Source: Ktedonobacter robiniae
GTDB taxonomy: Bacteria; Chloroflexota; Ktedonobacteria; Ktedonobacterales; Ktedonobacteraceae
DNA length: 64,000 nucleotides
Assembly: GCF_016587375.1 (NCBI RefSeq)
Contig: NZ_BNJG01000002.1
Coordinates: 992,001 to 1,056,000, forward strand
Direction of reading: 5' to 3'
A program made the position numbers and the translations under genes. Under the pieces are notes generated by a model. That model did not search any database, was not told where the DNA came from, and saw only the letters and a program-made list of their open reading frames with translations. The first letter of the stretch is position 1, and each line of letters opens with the position of its first letter. Positions 17,814-26,561 of the stretch are shown piece after piece.

Positions 17814-19021
17814 ATGATAGGCAAGCGAGAACAAATCATCCATACACATCCCATCCCATTCGGCTGGTTCCAACGCTCGGCTGCCTCTTGCGTCGCTGGC
17901 ATTGGCTATCTCTTCGGTCTCTTTCTGGTGCAGCGCACCCTGGTCAGCGTTCTCCTGCTTACGGGGATCTATGGTGCCTGGCTCTTGATCTATCATCTCG
18001 GAAGACGACGCGCCCATCCCGGTTGGTTGCTTGCCTTGTTCTGTCTGGCTTGCGCCTCTCTCTTTCTCCCTTTGCCGCGCACGAACGTCTATTGGCTCCC
18101 GATCCTCCCAACCATGACTGCTTGCCTGATGATGGCGACCAAACCACGCGTTCTCGGTCTGCTCGCGGCAGGTATCCTCTGGCTGAGTACCAGCCTCGCG
18201 CTTGGCCTCCTCACCCGGCAGTGGGATGCTGGCGGTCAGATGATTCTCCTGATCTCGTTTAGCTCTACCTGTGGATGCACGGCGACCATCAGCGAACTCG
18301 CGGCGGCCCACGCACAACTACGGGAGTATAGCGCCCAGGTGGAGGAACTCTCCATCATCCGCGAACGCAACCGAATTGCCCGCGAGATCCACGACACGCT
18401 TGGCCACTCGCTGACGCTGCTCGCGGTCCAACTGGAAACGGCCACGCAGCACGAAATGCGCGGCGATCCCCGTTTGCGCGAGGAGCTCCTGGAAGCACGC
18501 CAGGTGGCGAAATCCTGCCTGACGGACGTTCGTCATTCCGTCGAGGCGCTCCGGCCCGAAGAAGCCACCAGCGGTTCGTTGCAGGAGCAGTTGCGCAGGC
18601 TTGTGACGGCCTGCGAAGCCATCAGCCGAGAACCCCGGATCACGCTTGATCTGGAAGAAATACCCCCCCATTGCATCCAGACGTGTGCCTGACGCTTTAC
18701 CGCTGTGCACAGGAGGCGCTGACCAATATTCGCAAGCATGCACACGCGACGAAAGTGCTGCTACGCCTCTCCTCAAACGATACGCAGGTAGAACTGACGG
18801 TGCTGGACAACGGCCAGGGGTATCTACCAAAGCACGAGCACAGCGCATCTGGCTTCGGCCTACAGGGCATGCGCGAGCGTGTCGCGAGTCTTTGTGGGAC
18901 ACTGCGGGCTGGTCCGGAACCACGGCACGGTTGGCGCGTTGAAGTGATCATCCCGCTCACACAACAAGGGCAAGCGGAGCAGAGCTCAACATGCGCACAC
19001 CAAAAGAAGGAGAACATCTAG
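17814..19021 (+). pseudogene. NarL-type sensor histidine kinase, frameshifted in a C7 run
   Basis: A membrane sensor kinase. Four or five transmembrane helices (about residues 25-155) precede a HisKA_3 dimerisation domain with the phospho-acceptor H193 in AREIHDTLGHSLTLLAVQLE. The reading frame then ends at 18692 after EEIPPHCIQTCA. The ATPase domain (CAQEALTNIRKHAHA, DNGQGY, GFGLQGMRERV) continues in another frame to 19021. The break is at seven C's (18663-18669). One more C would join the parts as PPPLHPDVCLTLYRC, so the gene is either a one-base deletion mutant, a phase-variable allele or a sequencing artefact. It is followed at once by its response regulator. Confidence 0.85.
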
Positions 19022-19023
19022 CT

Positions 19024-19719
19024 ATGGCAGAACGGATTCGTGTCATGATTGTGGATGACCAGCGCCTGCTGTGCGAGGGCTTTCGCAAGCTGATTGAGCT
19101 GGAATCGGACCTGGAGGTGATCGGCATAGCAGGAGATGGCAAGGAAGTGTTGGCGATCGTCGAACGCCTCCAGGCTGAACACATGCTTCCTGATGTGGTG
19201 CTAATGGATGTACGCATGCCACGTCTGGATGGAATTGCCGCGACGCATGCCCTCAAAGAGCGCTGGCCTGGAATCCGCGTCATCATCCTGACAACCTTTG
19301 ACGATCGAGAGCTGATCCAGACTGGTCTGCAAGCAGGGGCTCTGGGCTATGTGCTCAAAGACATTACCGCAGAGCAACTCGCGGCAGCTATTCGGGTGGT
19401 CGCACAGGGACAGGTTCTTCTGCATCCCGATGTTGCACATAAAGTCCTGACTTCCCTTTCTTCTGCACAAAGCTTGCCCGCCGTGACCGCTCCTGCTCCC
19501 CCTACATTCGATGGCGTGTGCGACGTAGAGCAGTTAACCGAGCGAGAGCGGGAGATCCTGACCTTGCTTACGCGTGGTGCCTCCAATCGTGAGATCAGCG
19601 AGACCCTCTACATCGCGAGCGGCACCGTCAAGAATCACCTCAGCAACATCCTGGGCAAGCTAGGGGTACGCGACCGGACGCAGGCGGCACTCAAAGCCAG
19701 AGAACTCGGGTTGCTGTAA
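19024..19719 (+). CDS. NarL/LuxR-type response regulator
   Basis: A two-domain regulator of 231 residues. The receiver domain has the acidic DD pair at 11-12, the phospho-acceptor D62 in VVLMDVRMP, and the Lys in YVLKD near residue 112. The C-terminal LuxR helix-turn-helix includes LTEREREILTLLTRG and GTVKNHLSNILGKLGV (about 168-225). It starts two bases after the kinase stop with AAGGAGA upstream, so it is co-transcribed with the kinase. An in-frame ATG at 18991 lies inside the kinase gene and is less likely. Targets may include the divergent four-helix membrane protein or nearby hydrolase genes (inference). Confidence 0.93.
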   Translation: MAERIRVMIVDDQRLLCEGFRKLIELESDLEVIGIAGDGKEVLAIVERLQAEHMLPDVVLMDVRMPRLDGIAATHALKERWPGIRVIILTTFDDRELIQTGLQAGALGYVLKDITAEQLAAAIRVVAQGQVLLHPDVAHKVLTSLSSAQSLPAVTAPAPPTFDGVCDVEQLTEREREILTLLTRGASNREISETLYIASGTVKNHLSNILGKLGVRDRTQAALKARELGLL

Positions 19720-19731
19720 AAAGAGGAGGTA

Positions 19732-20337
19732 TTACTCTGGCAACGCATCAGGAGCCAGATGTGTTACACCTTCTAAAAGCATCAGCAAGACATTCTGGGC
19801 CATCTGTTCTGATGACATCGTAGTGGTATCCTGGCTCCACTGGATAGCCGCTCCGAGAATCGTCCAGCTCATGAGTTGAGCCACCATCTCCACTGGTATC
19901 TGCCACCTCATGTGCGTGCGCCTGCTCTTTTTCAACCAGATGTAGAGGAGTGTGGCCAGTTCCTCCTGGGTTACCTGTTTAACCAAGGGGTCAATGATAT
20001 CCAATGGGGGGCACTGACGATGCATGCTCTTGAAATAGTCCAACGTGGTCTCAATGAGCAGATGCAAGGTCTTTCGCTCCCATTGCGACTCGGACGGGAG
20101 CGTGCTTGTCAGCAAATCTCGGAATTCCTCACGGATAATGGCCTCCAACAATGCATACTTATCTGCAAAGTGAGCATAAAAGGTTCCTCGATGGACATTA
20201 GCTCGCTCGGTAATCTCCTGAATACTCATGGCGGTAAAACCTTTCTCTTGCATAATTTCAAGGAAAGCCTGCCATAATACCTGACGGGTGCGTTGGGCAC
20301 GTCGATCGACGTTTTTCGGAGGGGTCGCCATTGGCAA
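19732..20337 (-). CDS. TetR/AcrR-family regulator
   Basis: A 201-residue one-component repressor. The N-terminal helix-turn-helix (about 12-60) reads MSIQEITERANVHRGTFYAHFADK, cited here as ITERANVHRGTFYAHF, which is typical of TetR. The C-terminal helical ligand domain is not specific enough to name a ligand. It is divergent from an NADPH:quinone-type oxidoreductase at 20558 and convergent with the response regulator. The 220-bp divergent region contains a perfect CATTGT-ag-ACAATG palindrome (20473-20486), a good operator candidate for controlling both genes. Confidence 0.9.
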   Translation of the reverse strand: MPMATPPKNVDRRAQRTRQVLWQAFLEIMQEKGFTAMSIQEITERANVHRGTFYAHFADKYALLEAIIREEFRDLLTSTLPSESQWERKTLHLLIETTLDYFKSMHRQCPPLDIIDPLVKQVTQEELATLLYIWLKKSRRTHMRWQIPVEMVAQLMSWTILGAAIQWSQDTTTMSSEQMAQNVLLMLLEGVTHLAPDALPE

Positions 20338-20472
20338 GTGCTCCTGTTCCTGCTTTCTTTGACCACGATTCTGCCAGGTACTGTACTCTTTTTCCCGACA
20401 GGCGGGCTCCTTTGTTCCCTAACCGACAAAAGGGCTTGATTGCACATGGCTTGCTGTGCATTTTCCCCTTAT

Positions 20473-20486
20473 CATTGTAGACAATG
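20473..20486. promoter_or_regulatory. Candidate TetR operator
   Basis: Perfect palindrome CATTGT-ag-ACAATG between the divergent TetR and oxidoreductase genes. Confidence 0.5.
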
Positions 20487-20557
20487 CTTGCCTGGCCTGG
20501 CAACAGGAATGACATACAGGCAAGGCTCTTTGAGCAATACCGTCAAAGGAGAAATAG

Positions 20558-21556
20558 ATGGAGATCGATATTCCCAAAACCATGAAGGCCATACGCTTTC
20601 ATACCTACGGAGACCCCGAAGTGTTACAGTTTGAGGACATTCCATTGCCCAGTGCCCAAGCAGGAGAGGTGCTCGTTCGTGTCCATGCTGCTGGGGTGAA
20701 TCCCGGTGATTGGCAGATGCGTTCAGGGCTTGCCCACAGAAAATTCCAAATCGACGTCCCGCTCCCCTACATTCCAGGCTATGATGTCTCTGGGATTGTG
20801 GAAGCCGTTGGACCCGGTGTCACGACCTTCCAGAGGGGAGATGCAGTGTATGGCATGACCACTCACGGCGCGGCGTACGCGGAATATACCACTGCTGATC
20901 CTTCGCACCTGGCTTTCAAGCCAGTGTCCATTGATCACATTCAGGCGGCAGGGGTGCCGATGTCTACCTTTACCGCATGGCATACTCTCTTTGTGCGTAC
21001 GCGTGTCGTGGCTGGCCAGACGGTTCTCGTCAATGGGGCAGCAGGAGGCGTTGGGCACTTTGCTGTGCAACTGGCAAAAGCACAAGGGGCGCGGGTGATC
21101 GGGGTCGCTTCAGGACGTAACGAGGCATTTCTGCGCGAACTTGGCGTTGATCTCTTTATCGACTATACTACCACACCTGTGGAACAGGTTGCACATGACG
21201 TTGATCTCGTCATTGACACGGTGGGCGGTGAGAACGGGAATCGCTTGCTCTCTGTGCTCAAACGCGGCGGTACGCTGATTCCAACGACCTGGGGCCATTA
21301 CTCCACTAAGCACGCAGCCTCGGCTTCTTTGACCGTTGAGGACGTGGTCCTGTTGCTCCCCACGACGGCACAGCTCGCTGAGATTAGCAAGCTTATCGAT
21401 ACAGGTCGTGTGCGCGTCGAGGTTTCGATGGTTCAACCGCTGGCAGAAGCATATAAAGCACACGAGCTGAGCGAAAGTGGTCATGCACGTGGGAAAATCG
21501 TTCTGCGTGTCGTAGAGGAACGTTCACCACACTATGTCGTGCGCACATCATTGTGA
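20558..21556 (+). CDS. Zinc-independent MDR oxidoreductase (quinone reductase-like)
   Basis: A 332-residue medium-chain dehydrogenase/reductase. The N-terminal GroES-like domain has AAGVNPGDWQMRSG and GYDVSGIVEAVGPGV. The Rossmann domain shows NGAAGGVGHFAVQLAKAQGA (about 145-164), the NADPH-binding loop. The Cys/His zinc ligands of alcohol dehydrogenases are absent, as in quinone oxidoreductases and enoyl reductases. It probably reduces quinones or enones with NADPH. Control by the divergent TetR protein fits a response to a reactive electrophile or drug (inference). A 21-bp hairpin follows the gene. Confidence 0.9.
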   Translation: MEIDIPKTMKAIRFHTYGDPEVLQFEDIPLPSAQAGEVLVRVHAAGVNPGDWQMRSGLAHRKFQIDVPLPYIPGYDVSGIVEAVGPGVTTFQRGDAVYGMTTHGAAYAEYTTADPSHLAFKPVSIDHIQAAGVPMSTFTAWHTLFVRTRVVAGQTVLVNGAAGGVGHFAVQLAKAQGARVIGVASGRNEAFLRELGVDLFIDYTTTPVEQVAHDVDLVIDTVGGENGNRLLSVLKRGGTLIPTTWGHYSTKHAASASLTVEDVVLLLPTTAQLAEISKLIDTGRVRVEVSMVQPLAEAYKAHELSESGHARGKIVLRVVEERSPHYVVRTSL

Positions 21557-21615
21557 CGACTCCTCATGTATGACAGCCTCACCATTATGAGCAAATTGGA
21601 CCAGACCAGGTGCAC

Positions 21616-21664
21616 AATAGAGAGTGTTGGGGTGTTCATCCAGAACACCCCAACACTCTCTATT
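21616..21664. terminator. Bidirectional terminator, 21-bp perfect stem
   Basis: 21616-21636 pairs with 21644-21664 around a 7-base loop, between the convergent oxidoreductase and GH48 genes. Confidence 0.85.
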
Positions 21665-21698
21665 ACTATGAGCGCCACAGCGCGAGGATGCAAGCGGC

Positions 21699-24191
21699 TC
21701 AGGAGGTACTACAGGTCGTGCCATTGAGGGTAAAGGAAGTGGGAGGCGAATTGGCGCTACTCCAGGAACCGTTGAAGCCCGGAGGGGAGCTCAGGGTAGT
21801 CCCCGGAGCAATCGAGCCATTATACGAGAGGTTGGTGATCGTCACGTTGGCCCCGCTCTGCGTGTAGTTCCCGTTCCATACCTGGGTGATTGTCTGCCCA
21901 TTGGGGAAGGAGAATTTCAGCGTCCAGCTGTTGATCGCCGTGCTCCCGGTATTGGTGATCGCGATGTTTACGCCAAAGCCGCCAGGCCACTGGTTGGTCA
22001 CCGTATACTGCACTTTACAGGCAGTGCCGGGGGTAGGTGTCGGGCTTGGCGTGGGCGTGGGTGTCGTAGTCTGGGTCGGCGTGGGCGTCGGAGTCGTGGT
22101 CTGGGTCGGCGTGGGTGTAGCAGTTTGGGTTTGGGTCGGTGTGGGCGTGGGTGTCCCTCCTGACGAACTTGGGAACAGGATGTCGACATCGGCCATGGCC
22201 ATAGCGATATCGGACTGCGCCCAGAAGCGGTGGTAGTTGAATGTAGGCGCGGAACCACCGTTCAGGTACGTCTGCACTTTCGACCAGGCGGGGTCCGATG
22301 GATACTTGGGGCGCTCAGAGAGGAAGGTCGTTGAAGAATCCAGTGTCGCGCCCTGAGCGTTCTTGCCCGTCCAGCCAGAAGGAATAGAAACGGAGTCGTT
22401 AAACTGGTTGTAGTCCTTGCGGGTTTCCGGGTTGGAAACACCAATGCTGTCCGAGTAGTTGGTCCACATATCATCCAGCAGCGTCTGGGCCAGGGTGCGT
22501 GACGCGGTATCGCCGGACTTGGCGGAGTAGTAGAGCAACGTCTTGGCCAAAGCAGCTGCTACACCTACATCCGTTGTGGTGTCCACTACGGTTACATGCA
22601 GGCCTGAATTGTTCACCGAAGTCGTGCTGGAAGTCCAGTTACCACCCGGCTGGCCGCTCCAGTTCAGAGTCGAGGGGATGGCATAGGTTCCATTGGAGTT
22701 GACCGTCGTCGCCGACTTGGTCCAGGCAACCCATTTATCCAGGATCGACTTGGCCGTCGCGTTACCAGTCTCATAATAGTACTCAGCCACGCGCTCCATG
22801 GACCAGGCCTGGAAGCCAAACCAGTTGTTGCTGGGTGGATCGTGGTATACTGGCTGCCAGTCATATGCCATGCCATAGAAGGTTGGAGTACCGGCAGGAG
22901 GAGCACTGTAGCTGCCATTCCAGCTATTGGTCGCACCACCGGCAATCGCGCCTTCAGACGACTGCAACCATGTATAGAACTGCAACTGGCGTTGCAAGCT
23001 GGTTGCCCAGTCACCCGGTGCGCTTGGAGACTTCGGTTCGAGCGCGGGCACGCTGCTCAGCGCCCACGCGGCCAGGGGGTTCTGATAACCCTGGTGGGCC
23101 GCACTGGAGCCAATGCGCCATGCCCAGCTACCGGAAGAGGGGACCGCCCCGCCCCAGGCGTAGTACCAGTCCAGCAGGTAGGTCGAGCTGTTTTTGCCAC
23201 TACCAGCAGCGCAGCTTGTGCTCGTACAACCTAACGTCTTAAAGTATTTGTCATACGTACCATAACGCAGATAGTCGCCCATCTTTGCAGCTTCGGCAAC
23301 TTGACTGGCAACGGCACTCGCCTGCCCCTGGGCATTCGCCCACGTGTAGGCCCAGAAAGCCGCCTGGACGGTACGCGCGTCAGCGTCAGGAGCATCGGTA
23401 TAGCGCCATTGCTGCGAGTAGCCGCCACCCGAAGCCGGTGTGTTGAAGAGGCTCAAGAAGCCGGTACCATCGTTTCTGCCCCAGGTGAATGTCTCACACT
23501 CTGGATGAACGACCGTCTTCCAGACTGACTCTGAGGCACCGCGCTGGTATGAGTTCACAAAGGACGGCTTGGTTGTGCCATCTCCACAATGGCCGTAGCC
23601 ATACCAGTTGTCGGTGTCCAGCAGCCAGGGCATGCCATAGATGTCGGCGGTGCCATAGGTCTGCTGGAGTTCGCTCGCCAGTGGGTCCTGTCCCACAGAC
23701 ACGCTGGAAGACAATTGAGTCGGGTAATCGGTGATGTTGGGGGACTCGGGCGCATATTGCGCGGGGCTGCTAGCATTATAGCCACTATTGGTCGACTGGT
23801 CGGCATGCGATGGAATCATGTATTTGTCCATCGTCGCCCAGGCGCTCGTGAAGGGTTGCCAGTTTCCCGTCACTTCACCATACGTCGCCTCCAGCCAGAT
23901 CCAGAAACTGAAGGCTTCCGAGGTCGTTTCATGTCCATAGTCTGGCGCTTCAACGATGAGCGTCTCCACCGAGTGATAGGGGATGCCCAGTGGGCTGAAG
24001 TACCCGTTTGCCGGGTTCTTGATCTCGCCATACAAAGTCAGGAAACGCTGGGTATAAGTAGATGTGGCTTGAGTAGCGCCCGGACTGGCATGCGCGACCG
24101 GAATACGTTGGACGCCTAAAAAGCCAGAGATCACAAGCGCGATTGCTATGATCACCAGTGATATGGATTGAGAGATCCTCTTCCTGGTCAT
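21699..24191 (-). CDS. Secreted GH48 cellobiohydrolase (reducing-end) with CBM2
   Basis: A processive exo-cellulase releasing cellobiose from chain reducing ends, usually the key enzyme of bacterial cellulose systems. Signal peptide 1-36 (ending AHA-SP) precedes the GH48 domain with VETLIVEAPDYGHETTSEAF, cited as EAPDYGHETTSEAF (81-94), whose Glu in GHETTSEA is the proposed general acid. AHQGYQNPLAAWALS and the YHRFWAQSDIAMAMADV end are also typical. A Thr/Pro linker and a Cys-paired CBM2 follow. Length is 830 residues. The start at 24191 has AAGGAGGTTAGA upstream; the in-frame ATG at 24440 lies in a repeat. Its promoter module is about 650 bp upstream, beyond an inserted repeat. Confidence 0.95.
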   Translation of the reverse strand: MTRKRISQSISLVIIAIALVISGFLGVQRIPVAHASPGATQATSTYTQRFLTLYGEIKNPANGYFSPLGIPYHSVETLIVEAPDYGHETTSEAFSFWIWLEATYGEVTGNWQPFTSAWATMDKYMIPSHADQSTNSGYNASSPAQYAPESPNITDYPTQLSSSVSVGQDPLASELQQTYGTADIYGMPWLLDTDNWYGYGHCGDGTTKPSFVNSYQRGASESVWKTVVHPECETFTWGRNDGTGFLSLFNTPASGGGYSQQWRYTDAPDADARTVQAAFWAYTWANAQGQASAVASQVAEAAKMGDYLRYGTYDKYFKTLGCTSTSCAAGSGKNSSTYLLDWYYAWGGAVPSSGSWAWRIGSSAAHQGYQNPLAAWALSSVPALEPKSPSAPGDWATSLQRQLQFYTWLQSSEGAIAGGATNSWNGSYSAPPAGTPTFYGMAYDWQPVYHDPPSNNWFGFQAWSMERVAEYYYETGNATAKSILDKWVAWTKSATTVNSNGTYAIPSTLNWSGQPGGNWTSSTTSVNNSGLHVTVVDTTTDVGVAAALAKTLLYYSAKSGDTASRTLAQTLLDDMWTNYSDSIGVSNPETRKDYNQFNDSVSIPSGWTGKNAQGATLDSSTTFLSERPKYPSDPAWSKVQTYLNGGSAPTFNYHRFWAQSDIAMAMADVDILFPSSSGGTPTPTPTQTQTATPTPTQTTTPTPTPTQTTTPTPTPSPTPTPGTACKVQYTVTNQWPGGFGVNIAITNTGSTAINSWTLKFSFPNGQTITQVWNGNYTQSGANVTITNLSYNGSIAPGTTLSSPPGFNGSWSSANSPPTSFTLNGTTCSTS

Positions 24192-24344
24192 TCTAACCTC
24201 CTTGTTATGAAAGATGTTAACCCAGAGGATGCAGGTCATCCTAATATTGCCCGCCTGCTCGTGAGATTGATGTTCCATCATAAAAATCGCGGGCAGTTCA
24301 CCTATCGATTCATCACCTCCTTCCATAGATACCTGATATATAAT

Positions 24345-24736
24345 TCCGCTGGCGAATTTAGCAGGTTGTCCGAACAGGATTGCACGGAACGCCCGAAAAT
24401 AGTGGTTTGGACGCGGTAAACCGGGTCCAATAAGCGTCAAGTTTAGGAGTATTGCTTACCTCCCACGCCCATGCAGGTGCAAAGGAGGTGCTTCTAAAGG
24501 GCGCACCTACCTTTTTTCTCCTGCCGGGCGTGGGCATTTCCATTCCCAGGGAAGTGAGGGTAGGTAATGCCCCTGCGCCCCCGAATGGGGGTTTAGAAGC
24601 ACTACCCGATCTGTGATGCAAGCGCGATACTGGCCTTCTCTTGACACTTATGGGACGCGCTAAAGCTGGTCCCTACCGACATTTCGAGCCTTTCGCAAAT
24701 GCCCATTTGGACAACCTGCTAAAATTTACCGGCGGA
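24345..24736. repeat. 392-bp element with 27/28-bp terminal inverted repeats in the GH48 leader
   Basis: The left end (24345-24371, containing TTTAGCAGGTTGTCC) is mirrored by the right end (24709-24736, GGACAACCTGCTAAAA). No transposase is encoded. Inside are two GGACGCG-taaa-GGTCC-type modules (24412-24431 and 24652-24671) and a long hairpin (24462-24544), both also found elsewhere in the window. It behaves like a non-autonomous mobile element or a nested set of them. Confidence 0.6.
24462..24544. repeat. Structured hairpin repeat, copy 1
   Basis: CCCACGCC...GGCGTGGG closes a compound hairpin with CATGCAGG near the base and GTGCTTCTAAAGGGCGCACC in the apical part. A related copy with compensating stem changes is at 61580-61643. 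Confidence 0.55.
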
Positions 24737-24769
24737 GCCATGTATCGCATATATAGTGAATTTGTGCGT

Positions 24770-24793
24770 GTAAACGTTCACGTGAGCGTTTAC
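24770..24793. promoter_or_regulatory. LacI-type palindrome in the GH48 leader
   Basis: GTAAACG-n10-CGTTTAC, a 24-bp inverted repeat with an inner TCACGTGA. It lies about 45-65 bases downstream of the predicted GH48 transcription start. The half-site TAAACG recurs at 46837-46852. Binding by a LacI-type sugar repressor is inference. Confidence 0.45.
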
Positions 24794-24842
24794 GGGCGAG
24801 TGTAAGTAATGTTAATATACTAAAATAACTGATTTTGTTTGT

Positions 24843-24898
24843 ATTGTAGCTAGTCCTTCTCTAACACACAATGACATGCGCTAGACACCCTGTAGACA
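24843..24898 (-). promoter_or_regulatory. Cellulase promoter module A (GH48)
   Basis: On the minus strand: TGTCTA (24893-24898), a second TGTCTA 11 bases on (24882-24887), TTGTGT (24866-24871), a 17-base spacer and TACAAT (24843-24848). The same arrangement and spacing occur at 43093-43148 and 24959-25014. Confidence 0.75.
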
Positions 24899-24958
24899 GG
24901 TAAAAGCAACAATACATGGGAGGGCTAAGCTGGCACTCTCATGGGATTCTTGGCCAGG

Positions 24959-25014
24959 TGCTTAGTAACTGTCTAGTATATGCTCTTGTGCCCAGCTCAG
25001 GAGGTAGATACAGT
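24959..25014 (+). promoter_or_regulatory. Cellulase promoter module C (toward IscB/GH9)
   Basis: TGCTTA (24959-24964, degenerate), TGTCTA (24970-24975), TTGTGC (24986-24991), a 17-base spacer and TACAGT (25009-25014). All offsets equal those of modules A and B. It points toward the omegaRNA/IscB unit and, beyond it, GH9. Confidence 0.65.
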
Positions 25015-25252
25015 AACATCATAGTTCCTAAAATCTAGCGAATCTTTGATTTGTTCGGTCATGGAGCTACCAGCGGGTCACTGCTTCGGCAGACAGCAGT
25101 TCAAGAAGTGCATCACACCCTGGAGTGTTGTTCCAGCTTCAGGCCCTGTGGGAAGTGATTAAGGGTAAGCGAAAGCTGAAAGTGTCCCTTCTGGAAAAAC
25201 CTTCTTGAACCTTCGCGAGGAGCATCTCACTCTGAAAGGAGAGCTTACAGCT
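25015..25252 (+). ncRNA. Candidate omegaRNA of the IscB system
   Basis: IscB genes are preceded by a guide RNA (omegaRNA) of roughly 200-330 nt that reaches to the start of the ORF. This gap before IscB is rich in small hairpins: CTGC-ttcg-GCAG (25081-25092), CTGGA-n7-TCCAG (25120-25136), and AAGGG...CCCTT (25161-25190) enclosing AGC-gaaa-GCT. The variable guide should be at the 5' end, next to the element's left edge, perhaps around 25005-25030. The exact ends are not determinable here. Confidence 0.55.
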
Positions 25253-26533
25253 ATGACTCATCCTCTTGTATACGTCGTCAACCAGAATGGAGCATGCTTG
25301 ATGCCCTGCAAGCCAGCCAAGGCCCGCAAACTCTTGCGAGACAGGCGGGCCAGGGTCATCAAGCACAGCCCATTCACCATTCAACTGCTCTGGGACTGTG
25401 AAGAGCATGTCCAGGAGGTGACACTCGGCATTGACAAGGGCAGCCATGTCACGGGCTTTTCCTGCGTTGGGAATGGGCAAATTCTCCTCTCGGGGGAAAT
25501 CCACCATCGCCTCGATGTCAAAGACAAAATGGATGCGAGACGAGCCCATCGTCGTAGTCGGCGTCACCGCCTCTGGCACCGCCCACCGCGCTGGCGGAAT
25601 CGAGCCTCAAGCAAACGGAGCGGGCGCATCCCGCCGACGATCAAAACCAACGTGCAGGAAGTGATCCGCGTGGTAAGAAAGCTTCCTCTCCCCATCAGCG
25701 CCATCATCGTCGAGGATGTGCAAGTGGATATTGCTCGGCTCAATAACCCGCAATTGCAAGGGAGTCAGTATCAAGATCCGACACGGCTCGATGAGAATCT
25801 GCGCATCGCCTGCCTGATGCGCGATGAGTATCAGTGCCAATCCTGCCGGAAGAAACAGATTCGTCTGGAAGCCCATCATATTCAGTATCGTGAGCATGGC
25901 GGCAAGGATATGCTTTCAAACCTCCTGACCCTGTGTGAGGAATGCCACCACAAGCTGCATCAAGGGAAGCTGAAGCTCAACGTGAGCGGAGTCAGCGGGC
26001 ATCTTGACCAGATTGCTCAGCGGACGATGCAAGGCAAGAGCCATCTGTACGCCATGCTTGGAGCTCCCACACGGCTCGCGACGCTCTTTGGCTACCAGAC
26101 GGCAACCTGGCGCAAGGCACAACAGCTTCCCAAAGAGCATGATGTTGATGCCCTCTGCCTCGCCACCTACACGACTGGAGAGCGTGTCCCCTATCAGCGA
26201 GAGCGCTTTTTCACGATTTCCTTCCGACCTCGCCAGACGCGTCGGAGGTTTCTGGATGTACCGCAGAAGGGCAAAGGCCGGGTCCGCTATCAAGTCAACG
26301 AACAGCTCGATGGCTTTCGCAAGGGGGACATCGTGCGCGTGAAAGAACGATATGTGAAGCAGATCAACTCGATCTATTCCACTGGATATCTTGCCTTCCC
26401 CCGCGTAAAGGGCGAGCCAGCCAATGCTCGGCCCAAAGATTGCTGCCTGCTGGAGCGAGGACGCACTATCCTGTGGGAACGAAAAACCGGCGAGGATCGT
26501 CAAGAAACATCAAGAATTCGCCATGGTTCCTAA
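25253..26533 (+). CDS. iscB: IscB RNA-guided nuclease (RuvC + HNH)
   Basis: Ancestor-type relative of Cas9 that uses omegaRNA to cut DNA. The 426-residue product starts with the PLMP domain (LMPCKPAKARKLLRD, 16-30). It then has RuvC-I D61 (TLGIDKGSH), an Arg-rich bridge helix (RRAHRRSRRHRLWHR, about 96-110), RuvC-II E154 (IIVEDVQ), an HNH domain with four Cys ligands (C195, C198, C228, C231), catalytic H208/H209 and N223, and RuvC-III D299 (HDVDALCLAT). A C-terminal target-recognition region follows. All catalytic residues are present, so it is probably active. ATG 25253 fits the PLMP start and has AAAGGAGAG upstream; a TTG at 25205 is unlikely. No TnpA transposase is adjacent. Confidence 0.93.
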   Translation: MTHPLVYVVNQNGACLMPCKPAKARKLLRDRRARVIKHSPFTIQLLWDCEEHVQEVTLGIDKGSHVTGFSCVGNGQILLSGEIHHRLDVKDKMDARRAHRRSRRHRLWHRPPRWRNRASSKRSGRIPPTIKTNVQEVIRVVRKLPLPISAIIVEDVQVDIARLNNPQLQGSQYQDPTRLDENLRIACLMRDEYQCQSCRKKQIRLEAHHIQYREHGGKDMLSNLLTLCEECHHKLHQGKLKLNVSGVSGHLDQIAQRTMQGKSHLYAMLGAPTRLATLFGYQTATWRKAQQLPKEHDVDALCLATYTTGERVPYQRERFFTISFRPRQTRRRFLDVPQKGKGRVRYQVNEQLDGFRKGDIVRVKERYVKQINSIYSTGYLAFPRVKGEPANARPKDCCLLERGRTILWERKTGEDRQETSRIRHGS

Positions 26534-26561
26534 AAACGTTTATGATACCTGGCTTTTAAAG

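Noticed and set aside
25139..25579. Minus-strand frame covering the omegaRNA region and the IscB start
   Set aside because: It is antisense to the conserved PLMP and RuvC-I coding sequence and has no protein motif.
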